From Rikenella microfusus (GTDB taxonomy: Bacteria; Bacteroidota; Bacteroidia; Bacteroidales; VadinHA17), in the NCBI GenBank assembly GCA_020722575.1, contig DYKN01000002.1:147290-211289 (forward strand): a stretch of 64,000 bases of DNA. Reading direction: 5' to 3'. Position 1 is the first letter of the stretch; every line of letters starts with the position of its first letter. Below, piece by piece: positions 46,416 to 55,579 of the stretch. The notes under the pieces are model-generated. The model saw only the letters and a program-made list of their open reading frames with translations, did not search any database and was not told the DNA's origin. A program made the position numbers and the translations under genes.

Positions 46416-46439
46416 GACATTCTTACAACTGCGAATGTC
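46416..46439. repeat. Inverted repeat after thioesterase gene
   Basis: GACATTC (46416-46422) and GAATGTC (46433-46439) with a 10-nt loop. No T-tract follows on the plus strand, so it is a poor terminator; it may help stabilise the mRNA end or act as an operator for the downstream phosphoesterase gene. Confidence 0.4.
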
Positions 46440-46497
46440 ATAAGTAACTGTCAATGAAGAAAATTTTCGTTATATTTACAGAAAGATGTTCTGACAG

Positions 46498-47415
46498 ATG
46501 AAATTATTAATTGGTTTAACGGTGTTTACTTTGGCTGTTGAAATGGCTTTTTATAATAATAAACAAGGAGAACCCTCTGCTCAAGGGAAAGAATATTTTT
46601 TTTGTTTTGGTGTTTTTGCCGATGCTCAATATTGTGATTGCGAACCATCAGGAACAAGATTCTACAGGAATTCTCTTCTAAAACTTAATAATGCTCTACA
46701 ATCTTTCAGAGAAGCAGAGGTTTCGTTCGTTATAAATCTGGGCGATCTGATTGAAAAAGATTATGACTCTTTTGGCCCTGTAATGGATGCTATTAATAAA
46801 AGCGGAATTAAAATTCATCATGTAGCAGGCAATCATGACTTTTCAGTTGAACAGAAAGATAAGAAGCATGTTTTGCAGTTGCTGACAGGAGGAAAAAAAG
46901 GTTATTATTCCTTCGTCAATGGAAAATTCAGATTTATAGTTCTTGATGGAACCGAAATAAGCACATATGGGCCAGGGAAGAAATCAATTATCAAAAACGC
47001 AGAATTCATGATTAGCCAGATTCGAGAGGCAGGTGACCCTAACTGGCATGAATGGAACGGTGGAATAAGTTCTGTTCAACTCTTCTGGCTTAGAAAACAA
47101 CTTGATGAAGCAATCGCCAGTGAAGAAAAAGTGTTTATTATATGCCATTTCCCTGTTTGGCCAGAAAATGAACATAATCTGTTCAACTACAGAGAAGTTA
47201 TTGACCTTTTGAAAAACTATCCAAACATAATTGCTTTTTTCAGCGGCCATAACCACGCAGGGAACTACGGAAATACAAACATGATTCATTTTGTGAATTT
47301 CAAAGGAATGGTAGAAACAGATGAACTCAACAGCTATGCCATAGTCGAAGTCTATCGGAATAAAATATGGATTAAAGGGTTTGGAAGGGAAAGAAGTATG
47401 ATTCTGGCATATTGA
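46498..47415 (+). CDS. Metallophosphoesterase, ADPRM-like
   Basis: 305-residue calcineurin-type phosphoesterase. Metal motifs are complete: GVFADAQYCD (D-x-Q instead of D-x-H), NLGDLIEKD, VAGNHDFSVE, IICHFPVWP and FSGHNHAGNYG. DxQ with a nearby TRFYRNSLLKL segment is the pattern of Mn-dependent ADP-ribose/CDP-alcohol diphosphatase (ADPRM), a family best known from eukaryotes. An N-terminal hydrophobic stretch (MKLLIGLTVFTLAVEMAF) may be a signal peptide. Substrate is inferred from the motif only. Ends 8 bp from the convergent siaC gene. Confidence 0.92.
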   Translation: MKLLIGLTVFTLAVEMAFYNNKQGEPSAQGKEYFFCFGVFADAQYCDCEPSGTRFYRNSLLKLNNALQSFREAEVSFVINLGDLIEKDYDSFGPVMDAINKSGIKIHHVAGNHDFSVEQKDKKHVLQLLTGGKKGYYSFVNGKFRFIVLDGTEISTYGPGKKSIIKNAEFMISQIREAGDPNWHEWNGGISSVQLFWLRKQLDEAIASEEKVFIICHFPVWPENEHNLFNYREVIDLLKNYPNIIAFFSGHNHAGNYGNTNMIHFVNFKGMVETDELNSYAIVEVYRNKIWIKGFGRERSMILAY

Positions 47416-47420
47416 AAGTT

Positions 47421-47440
47421 AAATCAATTACCATTGATTT
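47421..47440. terminator. Convergent hairpin overlapping the siaC-like 3' end
   Basis: AAATCAAT (47421-47428), loop TACC, ATTGATTT (47433-47440), an 8-bp stem between two convergent genes. It contains the last codons and the stop of the siaC-like gene. The stem is A/T-rich and there is no long T-tract beyond it, so it is a weak candidate. Confidence 0.4.
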
Positions 47441-47804
47441 TAATCATATTAAATGGAACTGACAATACCGATGAGAAATACTCACCCCTCTCAAATATAT
47501 CATCATCACCTTCCTCATAATACCAGTTGAAAATATACTTTTTGTTTTTAATCGTCACATAAATCACATGCTGAAATAGCCTAATAAAAACTCTTGCGCT
47601 CTGACTGTTGAAGTATTCCATTTTTATATTGACAACAGTTACATCTGCAGGTTTTTTAATATATTCTTTAATCCAGCTTTCAACAGGTGCATAGAATTCT
47701 TCCGCATTCTCATGAATTGATCTACCGCTAATGCTTATTATTCCCTCAGGTTTAAGTATAACCTCAGGTGTATATTTGCCCGCTTCAATCCTTAGCTCCT
47801 GCAT
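47424..47804 (-). CDS. SiaC-family regulatory phosphoprotein (DUF1987)
   Basis: 126-residue protein matching the SiaC/DUF1987 family. The hallmark segments are TPEVILKPEGIISISGRSIH, EEFYAPVESWIKEY, VVNIKMEYFNSQSARVFIRL and FNWYYEEGDDDIFERGEYF. In Pseudomonas SiaC is the substrate of a kinase/phosphatase pair (SiaB/SiaA) that controls a diguanylate cyclase; the serine/threonine switch equivalents lie in the SAR and SGRS parts. No SiaA, SiaB or cyclase gene is nearby, so its partners are elsewhere or absent. Single gene, convergent with the phosphoesterase. Confidence 0.9.
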   Translation of the reverse strand: MQELRIEAGKYTPEVILKPEGIISISGRSIHENAEEFYAPVESWIKEYIKKPADVTVVNIKMEYFNSQSARVFIRLFQHVIYVTIKNKKYIFNWYYEEGDDDIFERGEYFSSVLSVPFNMIKINGN

Positions 47805-47890
47805 AGTAAACTTTGCAATAAATATATAATATTTAATAATACGGTTATTTCCCTGTAAATAATGCTCAAATATTAACTAATCCCCGAACA

Positions 47891-48913
47891 TTAGAAATAA
47901 TTATTCGCCAAAGGTGTAATATTGAGTGAAGCAAAATCGCTTTTAAGGTACTTATAATAACCAGCAATTCCTATCATTGCTGCATTATCTGTAGTATAAA
48001 CCAAATCAGGTATATAGACATTCCATTGCCGTTTGCGACCTTCATCAATAAGCGCATTTCTCAATCCCGAATTTGCGGAAACACCACCAGCAATACAAAT
48101 TTCTCCTATACCTGTTGCAGCCGAAGCTTTTACAAGTTTATCTATAAGTATTGAAATTATTGTATGCTGAAGCGATGCACACAAATCAGGTAAGTTCTTA
48201 TTAATAAAATCTGGATTCTCTTTCAATCTGTCCCTCACAAAATAAAGAAAGCCAGTTTTCAATCCTGAAAAACTAAAATTAAGTCCTCTCACTGAGGGCT
48301 TTGTAAAACGAAATGCATTTTTATCTCCCTCTGATGCCAGCTTATCAATAACCGGACCAGCAGGATAAGGCAGTCCCATAATTTTCCCACACTTATCAAA
48401 TGCCTCTCCTGCAGCATCATCTATTGTATTTCCAATTATATCCATTGTGTAATGATCCTTTGCCACTATAAGCTGGGTATGCCCTCCGGATACAAGAAGG
48501 CAAAGAAATGGAAATGCAGGTACTTTAACTTCCCTATTGTAATCTTTTATGAAGTGTACCAGAATATGGGCATGAAGATGATTGACTTCTATTAGAGGTA
48601 TATGCCGTGCTATTGCAAACCCTTTGGCAAATGAGGTTCCAACAAGAAGAGAACCCATCAAGCCCGGTCCGCGAGTAAATGCCACAGCCGATATTTCCTC
48701 TTTCTCAATACCTGAATTCTTAATTGCAATGTCAACCACCGGAATTATATTTACCTGATGTGCCCTTGAAGAAAGCTCCGGAACAACCCCTCCATAAGCA
48801 GCATGAATATCCTGTGAAGATATTATATTTGAAAGTACATATCCATCACGTACCACCGATGCTGAAGTATCATCGCAAGACGATTCAATAGCAAGTATAG
48901 TAATGTTATCCAA
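47891..48913 (-). CDS. tsaD: tRNA N6-adenosine threonylcarbamoyltransferase TsaD
   Basis: 340-residue TsaD, which with TsaB and TsaE installs t6A37 in ANN-decoding tRNAs. Motifs: LAIESSCDDTSASVV at the N-terminus, GGVVPELSSRAH, EVNHLHAHILVHF (metal-binding HxxxH), LCLLVSGGHTQLIV, GEAFDKCGKIMGLPYPAGP and IAGGVSANSGLR. Length is exactly that expected. The start appears to be TTG (48911-48913): no in-frame ATG exists upstream before a stop or within the first 100 codons. It is divergent from the TamB-like gene, 59 bp apart. Confidence 0.96.
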   Translation of the reverse strand: MDNITILAIESSCDDTSASVVRDGYVLSNIISSQDIHAAYGGVVPELSSRAHQVNIIPVVDIAIKNSGIEKEEISAVAFTRGPGLMGSLLVGTSFAKGFAIARHIPLIEVNHLHAHILVHFIKDYNREVKVPAFPFLCLLVSGGHTQLIVAKDHYTMDIIGNTIDDAAGEAFDKCGKIMGLPYPAGPVIDKLASEGDKNAFRFTKPSVRGLNFSFSGLKTGFLYFVRDRLKENPDFINKNLPDLCASLQHTIISILIDKLVKASAATGIGEICIAGGVSANSGLRNALIDEGRKRQWNVYIPDLVYTTDNAAMIGIAGYYKYLKSDFASLNITPLANNYF

Positions 48914-48972
48914 AGCTTTTTTTTTCCGTATTTTTTTGGTTATTTTGAGTGTAGTTTAACCGGCATTTTACA

Positions 48973-51900
48973 ATGCGCAAAATTATTAAAAATATTCTTA
49001 CCATTCTCCTTGTCTTACTGATTTTTCTGCTGGTGGCTACATCAGCTTCTTTGATATTGCTGAGTACCTCAAGAGTTCAAACATGGCTTGTTCAAAAAGT
49101 ATCATATAACCTTTCAGAAAAATTTGGTTCTGATATCTATATTGAAAAAATAAAATTTACTTTCTTTAACCACCTTAATATCAATAATATACTTATCAAA
49201 GATCAAAACAATGACACACTGATTTTCACACATGAGCTGGGTGTTAATATCAGAAGCATAAATCTTGTTTCAGGAAAGATAAACCTTGGAAATTTAAAAG
49301 TGGAAAAGCCTGTCTTCAATCTTGTTACAGATTCAACCGGAATGCTGAATCTTAAATGGTATCTTAATAAATTAAGAAAAAATGGAGAGGATAACAAAAC
49401 CCGACATAAAGAACAATTCATCAACATCAGCAGTATTATCATAAATGACGGTTCTTTCAGACTTAAAAACAGAATTAATAATCCTTCAAAATCATTGATA
49501 GATTTCAGTAATCTAAAACTTGATTCCCTGAATGGAACAATTAGCAACTTGTTGATAATCAATGATTCTTTATCATTGAAAATCAATAGAATGGCTTTCA
49601 GGGAAAAGAGTGGTTTCAGAGTTAAAAACTTTTCTTCAGGCCTTTCTATTCAAAATAATAATATAATCTTCGATAAGATATTCGCTCAAACAGATTCATC
49701 AGTAATGGTTGTTCCTTTACTTGTAATGCAGGCCGATTCTTCAGGTTCATTCAGAGAGTTTACTGAAAATGTCAGGCTCGATATCCGTCTTGAGAATTGC
49801 CAGCTTGCGATTCCAGAACTGAGGTATTTCATGCCTGCTAATGTACTCCCTTCAAATAAAGTCAGCCTAACAGGAGATATTTCGGGTTTTATCTCTGAAC
49901 TAAGAGGGAAAAAAATCAGAATAAAACTACCTGAAAAAACTATTTTTGAAATGAATTTCAGCCTTTCTGGTTTACCAGACATTAATAATACATTTATTTT
50001 CTGTGAAGTTCAAAGACTTCAAACCAGTGCTTCGGATATTGAGAAAATCAATATACCGGGAGCATTTCCGCTGTATCTTCCCCCTAATCTTCAAGAAGTT
50101 GACACTATTTTGTTCACCGGTACGTTTACGGGTTTTATTACTGATTTTGTTACCTATGGGAAATTGTACACATCACTGGGGACCTTATCATCAGATATAT
50201 CACTTCGCCCTGAAAGCTCAAAGAGATTTCTAATTAAAGGTCTATTAAGGGGTGATGAACTGGACCTCGGTACACTCTTTGGCAACAATTCACTTTTTGG
50301 AAAAGCAAAATTTTCAGCCGATATCAATGGAGAAACCGAATCATTCAAAACTTTTGCCGTTGACCTCAAAGGGAAAATTGACAGTATTGAAATAAATAAT
50401 TACAATTACCGGAACATTGATCTTAATGGTTACTTTACTGAAAAAACATGGGATGGTTCAGTAAAAGTAGAAGACGATAATATCAAAATGGAACTTCTTG
50501 GCATGTTTGATTTCAGAAAAGGTCTGCCAGAGTTTGATTTTACTCTGAACCTCAGAAATGCAAATCTGTATAAACTTAATTTTGACCGAAAGGATACAAC
50601 ATCAGCTGCTTCCTTTCTGTTGACCGCTAATTTTTCCGGAAGAAACATTGATAATCTTCACGGCGAAATAAAACTACTCAATTCAAGTTTCAAAAAATAT
50701 GGTAATAAACTTGATCTGTATGACTTCACAATCAGAACCTCCAGCAAAGAAAATATAAATTCACTTGTTGTGAATACTGATTTTGTTGATGCTGAAATTA
50801 TGGGCAACTATAACTTTTCATCCCTCCGTAATGAATTTGGCAGAGTTCTGTCAGCAATGTTCCCTTCACGCTTTAAATCAATATCACATGATAAGGTCAA
50901 CTCAGGAAATGATTTTACTTTAAAAATAAATTTCAAAAATACAGAACCCCTGAGCAAATTTCTTAAAAGCGGTTTATATTTTGCTGATAATTCCTTGATT
51001 ACGGGTTCAGTCATATCTGATTCCCTGATATTGTTATCCGGTCAGTTTAAAAGGCTTGATGTTAAAAACAATTCTTTCAGTAATCTAGCCTTCGACATGA
51101 AATACTGCGATTCCACCTTCAATTCAATCATCACAACATCATCATTAGATGTAATGAACCTTATTGAACTGAAAAATCTCAAAGTAAATTTCTCTTCTTC
51201 TCCTGATAATTTCAAAACTTCCCTGATCTGGGACGATAAGAGCAATGTTCCCAATAAAGGACTTCTGGAAATTGCTGGTGTGTTTGGAAAAAATGAATTA
51301 ACTGTAGGTTCAGATAAAAATACGATATTGAAACTTAGCGTACTTCCTGGTGAAGTTCTATCAAAAAATAACCGGTGGGAAATAAATCCTGCCGAAATTA
51401 CAATAGATTCAACTTCACTCAAGATAAATAATTTCATGGTAAGCAACAACAACAATTATTTCAGTATTTATGGTGCCGCATCTCATGATAAACAGGATAC
51501 AATTTATATCAAATTAAATGGAATAAATATTTCCGGCCTGAATAATCTTTATGAAAAACGCAATGCAGGTTCAAGCAATAACCTGCACCTTGCTCTTGGT
51601 GGTATTCTTGGTGGAACTTTAAGCTTTACCGATATATATAAAAATATAATGTTCCAGAGTGATTTAACAATCAGTAATTTTGCACTTCTCAACAGTAAAT
51701 ATGGTAATCTTCGTATAGGCTCAGTGTGGAACAGAGAATCAAAACTGGCTGAAATTGAAATTAATAACCTTTATGAAGGGAAGAGGATGCTGGATGTAAA
51801 AGGCTACTATGATCCGGAAAATAAATATTTAAATCTTGGCGCAAAGGCAGATAAGTTACCCATTGATATACTGAATGCCCTTCTAAGTACCTTCGCATCA

Positions 51901-53493
51901 GGCATTTCTGGAACAACTTCAGGAAAGGTCATTTTTTCAGGGCCTTTGAATAATCTTTCTCTTACTGGTTCTCTCTTTGCCGATAACGCTTCAATTAAAA
52001 TTGATTTTCTTCAGACCAGATATAGATTTAGTGACAGCATCAGATTTAATCCCGGAGCAATCCGTTTTAATAACATTGTTTTCATTGATGAAAGAGGAAA
52101 TACCGGCTCTTTGAACGGAGTAGTATCACACAGAAATTTTAAAGATTATTCCGTAGATCTCACAATAAAAACTAACGACTGCATGGTGCTGAATACAAGA
52201 GAAAAAGATAATGAAATATTTTATGGAACTGCTTTTGCAACAGGAATAGCTACAATAAAAACAATTAGAAACATTCTAAGACTTGACATTTCTGCAAAAA
52301 CAGGAAGAAATACAAGATTTTTTATTCCTCTTAACACGGGAATGTCTGTAACCGAGAATGCTTTTATAACTTTTGTCACTCCTGATAAATCTGATAAAGA
52401 AGAACCTTCCGGAAAAATATTGTTTCAATCCCAGGAAGAACCAAAAACCAGCATGGAACTTGCATTTGATCTCGAAGTTACACCTAATGCAGAGGTACAA
52501 CTATTAATGGATCCCAAAGCTGGTGACATTATGAAAGGCACAGGTACTGGTAATATTAATATCAGTCTTGATCAGAAAGGAATATTCAAAATATTTGGTG
52601 ATTACACTATTTCTAATGGCGATTACCTTTTTACGCTTGGGAATATTATCAATAAGCCGTTCTCAGTACTTAACGGAGGAAAGATAACCTTTAACGGCGA
52701 TCTTGAAAGGGCTGATATTGACATTAAAGCTGTTTACCATACTAAAGCATCTCTTTACGATATAATGCCAGGATTATTGCCGGATGAAAAACTAAAAGAA
52801 AGAATACCGGTTGAGTGTCAACTTCTATTGACAGGAAGGCTTTTCAATCCTGTGGTCGGATTCGATATTAATCTTCCAACAGCTGATGAAGAAACAAGGG
52901 CATATCTGCGAAGTATGATCAAATCGGAAGAGGAGATGAGCCGGCAATTCCTTTTCTTGCTTGTAATGAACAGCTTTTATGCTAACCCGACTGCCGGCAT
53001 GCAAATGCGTACTGCTGATCTCGGACTGTCAACTGCTGGTTTTACCACCCTTGAAATGCTCTCCAATCAGGTAAGTAACTGGTTGTCACAAATAAGCAAT
53101 GATTTCGATATAGGTATTGTCTACCGGCCGGGCTCAACAACACTACCAAACTCCCAGGAACTCCAGGTAGCTCTTTCAACCCAGCTCCTTAATGATAGAG
53201 TAACTATCAACGGAAATTTTGACGTTGCTGGAACCCAGACAGGAAGAGTGGGAACCTCAAACATCAATGCTGTTACCGGAGCATTTGATATTGAATATAA
53301 AATAAGCGAACATCTGAGATTCAAATTTTTTAACAGATCCAACGATAATCTTTATATTGACAAAGGTGTTCAATACACACAGGGCATATCGCTTTTTTAC
53401 CGACAGGATTTCAATAAATTAAAGGACCTGTTTGGTAAAAAAGAAAAAAGCCCTATTAAAAAAGAGGAAGAAATTGAAATAGTTAATAAATAA
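48973..53493 (+). CDS. TamB-like translocation and assembly protein
   Basis: 1,506-residue giant with one N-terminal membrane helix (about 8-35: ILTILLVLLIFLLVATSASLIL) and then almost only beta strands, the fold of a long periplasmic tube. The C-terminal TamB/DUF490 domain is recognisable from about 1150 onward: GSLNGVVSHRNFKDYSVDLT, LFQSQEEPKTSMELAFDLEV, NGDYLFTLGNIINKPFSVLN, ERADIDIKAVYHTKASLYDI and the last 100 residues with DRVTINGNFDVAG. TamB/AsmA proteins move phospholipid between the membranes and with TamA help barrel insertion. No TamA gene adjoins it. Slightly longer than E. coli TamB (1,259). Confidence 0.94.
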   Translation: MRKIIKNILTILLVLLIFLLVATSASLILLSTSRVQTWLVQKVSYNLSEKFGSDIYIEKIKFTFFNHLNINNILIKDQNNDTLIFTHELGVNIRSINLVSGKINLGNLKVEKPVFNLVTDSTGMLNLKWYLNKLRKNGEDNKTRHKEQFINISSIIINDGSFRLKNRINNPSKSLIDFSNLKLDSLNGTISNLLIINDSLSLKINRMAFREKSGFRVKNFSSGLSIQNNNIIFDKIFAQTDSSVMVVPLLVMQADSSGSFREFTENVRLDIRLENCQLAIPELRYFMPANVLPSNKVSLTGDISGFISELRGKKIRIKLPEKTIFEMNFSLSGLPDINNTFIFCEVQRLQTSASDIEKINIPGAFPLYLPPNLQEVDTILFTGTFTGFITDFVTYGKLYTSLGTLSSDISLRPESSKRFLIKGLLRGDELDLGTLFGNNSLFGKAKFSADINGETESFKTFAVDLKGKIDSIEINNYNYRNIDLNGYFTEKTWDGSVKVEDDNIKMELLGMFDFRKGLPEFDFTLNLRNANLYKLNFDRKDTTSAASFLLTANFSGRNIDNLHGEIKLLNSSFKKYGNKLDLYDFTIRTSSKENINSLVVNTDFVDAEIMGNYNFSSLRNEFGRVLSAMFPSRFKSISHDKVNSGNDFTLKINFKNTEPLSKFLKSGLYFADNSLITGSVISDSLILLSGQFKRLDVKNNSFSNLAFDMKYCDSTFNSIITTSSLDVMNLIELKNLKVNFSSSPDNFKTSLIWDDKSNVPNKGLLEIAGVFGKNELTVGSDKNTILKLSVLPGEVLSKNNRWEINPAEITIDSTSLKINNFMVSNNNNYFSIYGAASHDKQDTIYIKLNGINISGLNNLYEKRNAGSSNNLHLALGGILGGTLSFTDIYKNIMFQSDLTISNFALLNSKYGNLRIGSVWNRESKLAEIEINNLYEGKRMLDVKGYYDPENKYLNLGAKADKLPIDILNALLSTFASGISGTTSGKVIFSGPLNNLSLTGSLFADNASIKIDFLQTRYRFSDSIRFNPGAIRFNNIVFIDERGNTGSLNGVVSHRNFKDYSVDLTIKTNDCMVLNTREKDNEIFYGTAFATGIATIKTIRNILRLDISAKTGRNTRFFIPLNTGMSVTENAFITFVTPDKSDKEEPSGKILFQSQEEPKTSMELAFDLEVTPNAEVQLLMDPKAGDIMKGTGTGNINISLDQKGIFKIFGDYTISNGDYLFTLGNIINKPFSVLNGGKITFNGDLERADIDIKAVYHTKASLYDIMPGLLPDEKLKERIPVECQLLLTGRLFNPVVGFDINLPTADEETRAYLRSMIKSEEEMSRQFLFLLVMNSFYANPTAGMQMRTADLGLSTAGFTTLEMLSNQVSNWLSQISNDFDIGIVYRPGSTTLPNSQELQVALSTQLLNDRVTINGNFDVAGTQTGRVGTSNINAVTGAFDIEYKISEHLRFKFFNRSNDNLYIDKGVQYTQGISLFYRQDFNKLKDLFGKKEKSPIKKEEEIEIVNK

Positions 53494-53622
53494 TTCGAAT
53501 TTGTTATTAAACCTGTATGTAATATAAACAACAGGATACCCGTTTTTTAATAAATTCGCAATCTGAAAAAACTCCTTGCAGTATAAGGAATTTGAATGTA
53601 AATAATAATTAAACATTATATA

Positions 53623-54306
53623 ATGAGTATTCTTTTATTGCTACAACAGGATGCAAGCCTTCAGGCCGCAGGTGAAATGAAAATTACTCTCTTCGATCTC
53701 GCTGTAAAGGGCGGATGGGTAATGATTCCCATAATTCTATTATCATTTATTGCAGCATACATTTTCGCTGAACGTTATTATGTTATCAGAAAAGCAAGCC
53801 GTGAAGACACTAATTTCATGAACAAAATTAAAGACTATATTCACGACGGGAAGATTGAAGCTGCTCTTGCCCTTTGCCGTTCTACAAATTCGCCTTCGGC
53901 CAGGATGATTGAAAAGGGTATTAGCAGGCTGGGAAGGCCATTGCACGATATTAATGCAGCTATCGAAAACGTTGGCAAACTTGAAATCTCAAAACTTGAA
54001 AAAGGATTTCCAACACTGGCCACAATTACCGCTGCAGAACCGATGCTTGGCTTTCTCGGCACAGTGATAGGAATGGTTAAATCGTTCTATGCCATGTCAC
54101 AGGCCGGCAATAATGTGGAAATCTCAACAATGTCGGACGGAATTTATACTGCATTGATTACAACAGTAGCCGGACTTGCAATTGGTATTCTATGTTATTT
54201 TGCATATAATATGCTTGTAGAAAGAGTTGAAAAGGTTGTATTTAACCTTGAAGCAACCTTGACGGAGTTTATGGACATCCTTAACGAACCATTAAAAGGC
54301 AAATAA
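53623..54306 (+). CDS. exbB: ExbB/TolQ/MotA-type proton channel
   Basis: 227-residue inner-membrane protein with three transmembrane helices (about 30-50, 130-150 and 175-195). The proton-channel helices contain TLATITAAEPMLGFLGTVIG, then MVKSFYAM, and GIYTALITTVAGLAIGILCY, typical of ExbB. With ExbD it turns the proton gradient into TonB motion that powers outer-membrane receptors. First gene of an exbB-exbD-tonB operon: 1 bp to exbD. The N-terminal extension with LLLQQDAS is as in Bacteroidota ExbB. Confidence 0.95.
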   Translation: MSILLLLQQDASLQAAGEMKITLFDLAVKGGWVMIPIILLSFIAAYIFAERYYVIRKASREDTNFMNKIKDYIHDGKIEAALALCRSTNSPSARMIEKGISRLGRPLHDINAAIENVGKLEISKLEKGFPTLATITAAEPMLGFLGTVIGMVKSFYAMSQAGNNVEISTMSDGIYTALITTVAGLAIGILCYFAYNMLVERVEKVVFNLEATLTEFMDILNEPLKGK

Positions 54307-54307
54307 T

Positions 54308-54700
54308 ATGGCACTCTCAGCAAGAAATAAAATAAATGTCAGTTTTAGTTCAGTCGGAATGACCGATGTGGTATTTAACCTTCTTATTTTTTTCATGCTT
54401 ACCTCCACACTGGTGCATCCAACAGCTTTGAAGCTTAATCTGCCCAAAGGTTCGGTTCAGGTTTCGGCTAAACCTCAAACAACAGTCTCGATTACAAAAG
54501 ATCTCAAGCTTTATGTTGAAAATAAGCAGATCAGTTTTGATGATCTGGAAGATGAGCTCAAGCAGAAACTGGGAAGCAACCCCGATATTTACATTTCACT
54601 CCATACAGATGAAAGTGTACCTATTGGAGTTGTAACCAGAGTACTGAATATTGCACAGAAAAACAATTACAAACTAATCCTTGCAACATCTCCAAAATAG
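54308..54700 (+). CDS. exbD: ExbD/TolR biopolymer transport protein
   Basis: 130 residues. A short cytoplasmic N-terminus, one transmembrane helix (FSSVGMTDVVFNLLIFFMLT then STLV) with the essential membrane Asp (Asp in GMTDVVF), and a periplasmic domain with LNLPKGSVQVSAK and YISLHTDESVPIGVVTRVLN. This fits ExbD of the TonB system. It starts 1 bp after exbB and its last 20 bases overlap the predicted start of tonB in another frame. Confidence 0.95.
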   Translation: MALSARNKINVSFSSVGMTDVVFNLLIFFMLTSTLVHPTALKLNLPKGSVQVSAKPQTTVSITKDLKLYVENKQISFDDLEDELKQKLGSNPDIYISLHTDESVPIGVVTRVLNIAQKNNYKLILATSPK

Positions 54701-55574
54701 CGAAATTCGAAGGATACCTGCTGAAAAAGGGAAAGGGGTTGCCTGGACAATTCTGTTTCATACAGCATTGTTTATAATACTCTTTGTGATAAGTTTTTCC
54801 GTAAAGATTCCAGAACCCGAAAGCGGTATTCTTGTTAATTTCGGTTTTGACGACACAGGTTCCGGGCTTATAGAGCCCTCAGGCCCACCGTCACAGCCTG
54901 AGCCGGCGCAACCTGTTGCAGCCACTACTGAATCCTCACCTTCTGATGAATCCCTGTTGACTCAGGATTTTGATAAGGACGTCCCCGAAGTCAAAAAGGT
55001 TGACCCTGAAGCAGAAAAGAAAAAACAGGAACAGATTGAGGCAGAGAAAAAACGACGTGCCGAACTGGAAGCTGAAAGAATCAAAAAACAGCAAGAAGAA
55101 GAGGAACGAAAAAGAATTGAAGAAGAACAAAAAAGAATCAACGATATATTGAACCGCACGAAAAATGCTCTTACCAATGCCGGAAATATCGGCACTGACA
55201 CAAAATCTGAAGGTGTTGCCGGAGGTTCCGGTAATCAGGGGATACCCGAAGGATCACCTGATTCAAAAATCAGAGGAGAAGGAACCGGTAAAGGCGATAG
55301 GGGTATATCTTATGATCTTGGAGGAAGGGGATTCCAATCATTGCCAGTACCAAAATACGAATATCAAAAAGAAGGAAGAGTGGTTGTTGAAATAAGTGTT
55401 GACCGAAGCGGAAGGGTTATTCAGGCCAGTCCCGGTGCAAAAGGTTCAACAACACTCGAAGAAGATCTGCTTAATGCTGCCAGAGAAGCCGCTCTTCAAG
55501 CAAGATTCGAACCTAAACCTGATGCACCGGTTATCCAGAAAGGAACAATAACTTATAACTTCCTGCTTAAATAG
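54681..55574 (+). CDS. tonB: Energy transducer TonB
   Basis: About 297-residue TonB. A single N-terminal helix (WTILFHTALFIILFVISFSV) with the functional His anchors it beside ExbBD; a proline/acidic spacer (EPSGPPSQPEPAQPVAATTE) leads to a charged Glu/Lys/Arg coiled-coil stretch of about 60 residues (about 105-155), then a Gly-rich link and a C-terminal TonB domain (about 215-297: GRVVVEISVDRSGRVIQASP). There is no in-frame ATG before the membrane helix; TTG 54681, 20 bp inside exbD, is the only usual start codon. Convergent with the receiver-domain gene, 5 bp apart. Confidence 0.92.
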   Translation: MQHLQNSEIRRIPAEKGKGVAWTILFHTALFIILFVISFSVKIPEPESGILVNFGFDDTGSGLIEPSGPPSQPEPAQPVAATTESSPSDESLLTQDFDKDVPEVKKVDPEAEKKKQEQIEAEKKRRAELEAERIKKQQEEEERKRIEEEQKRINDILNRTKNALTNAGNIGTDTKSEGVAGGSGNQGIPEGSPDSKIRGEGTGKGDRGISYDLGGRGFQSLPVPKYEYQKEGRVVVEISVDRSGRVIQASPGAKGSTTLEEDLLNAAREAALQARFEPKPDAPVIQKGTITYNFLLK

Positions 55575-55579
55575 ATAGA

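Noticed and set aside
53512..53556. CCTGT/ACAGG stem followed by CGTTTTTT after the TamB-like gene
   Set aside because: Only five pairs, a 14-nt loop and an interruption before the T-tract; too weak to call a terminator.
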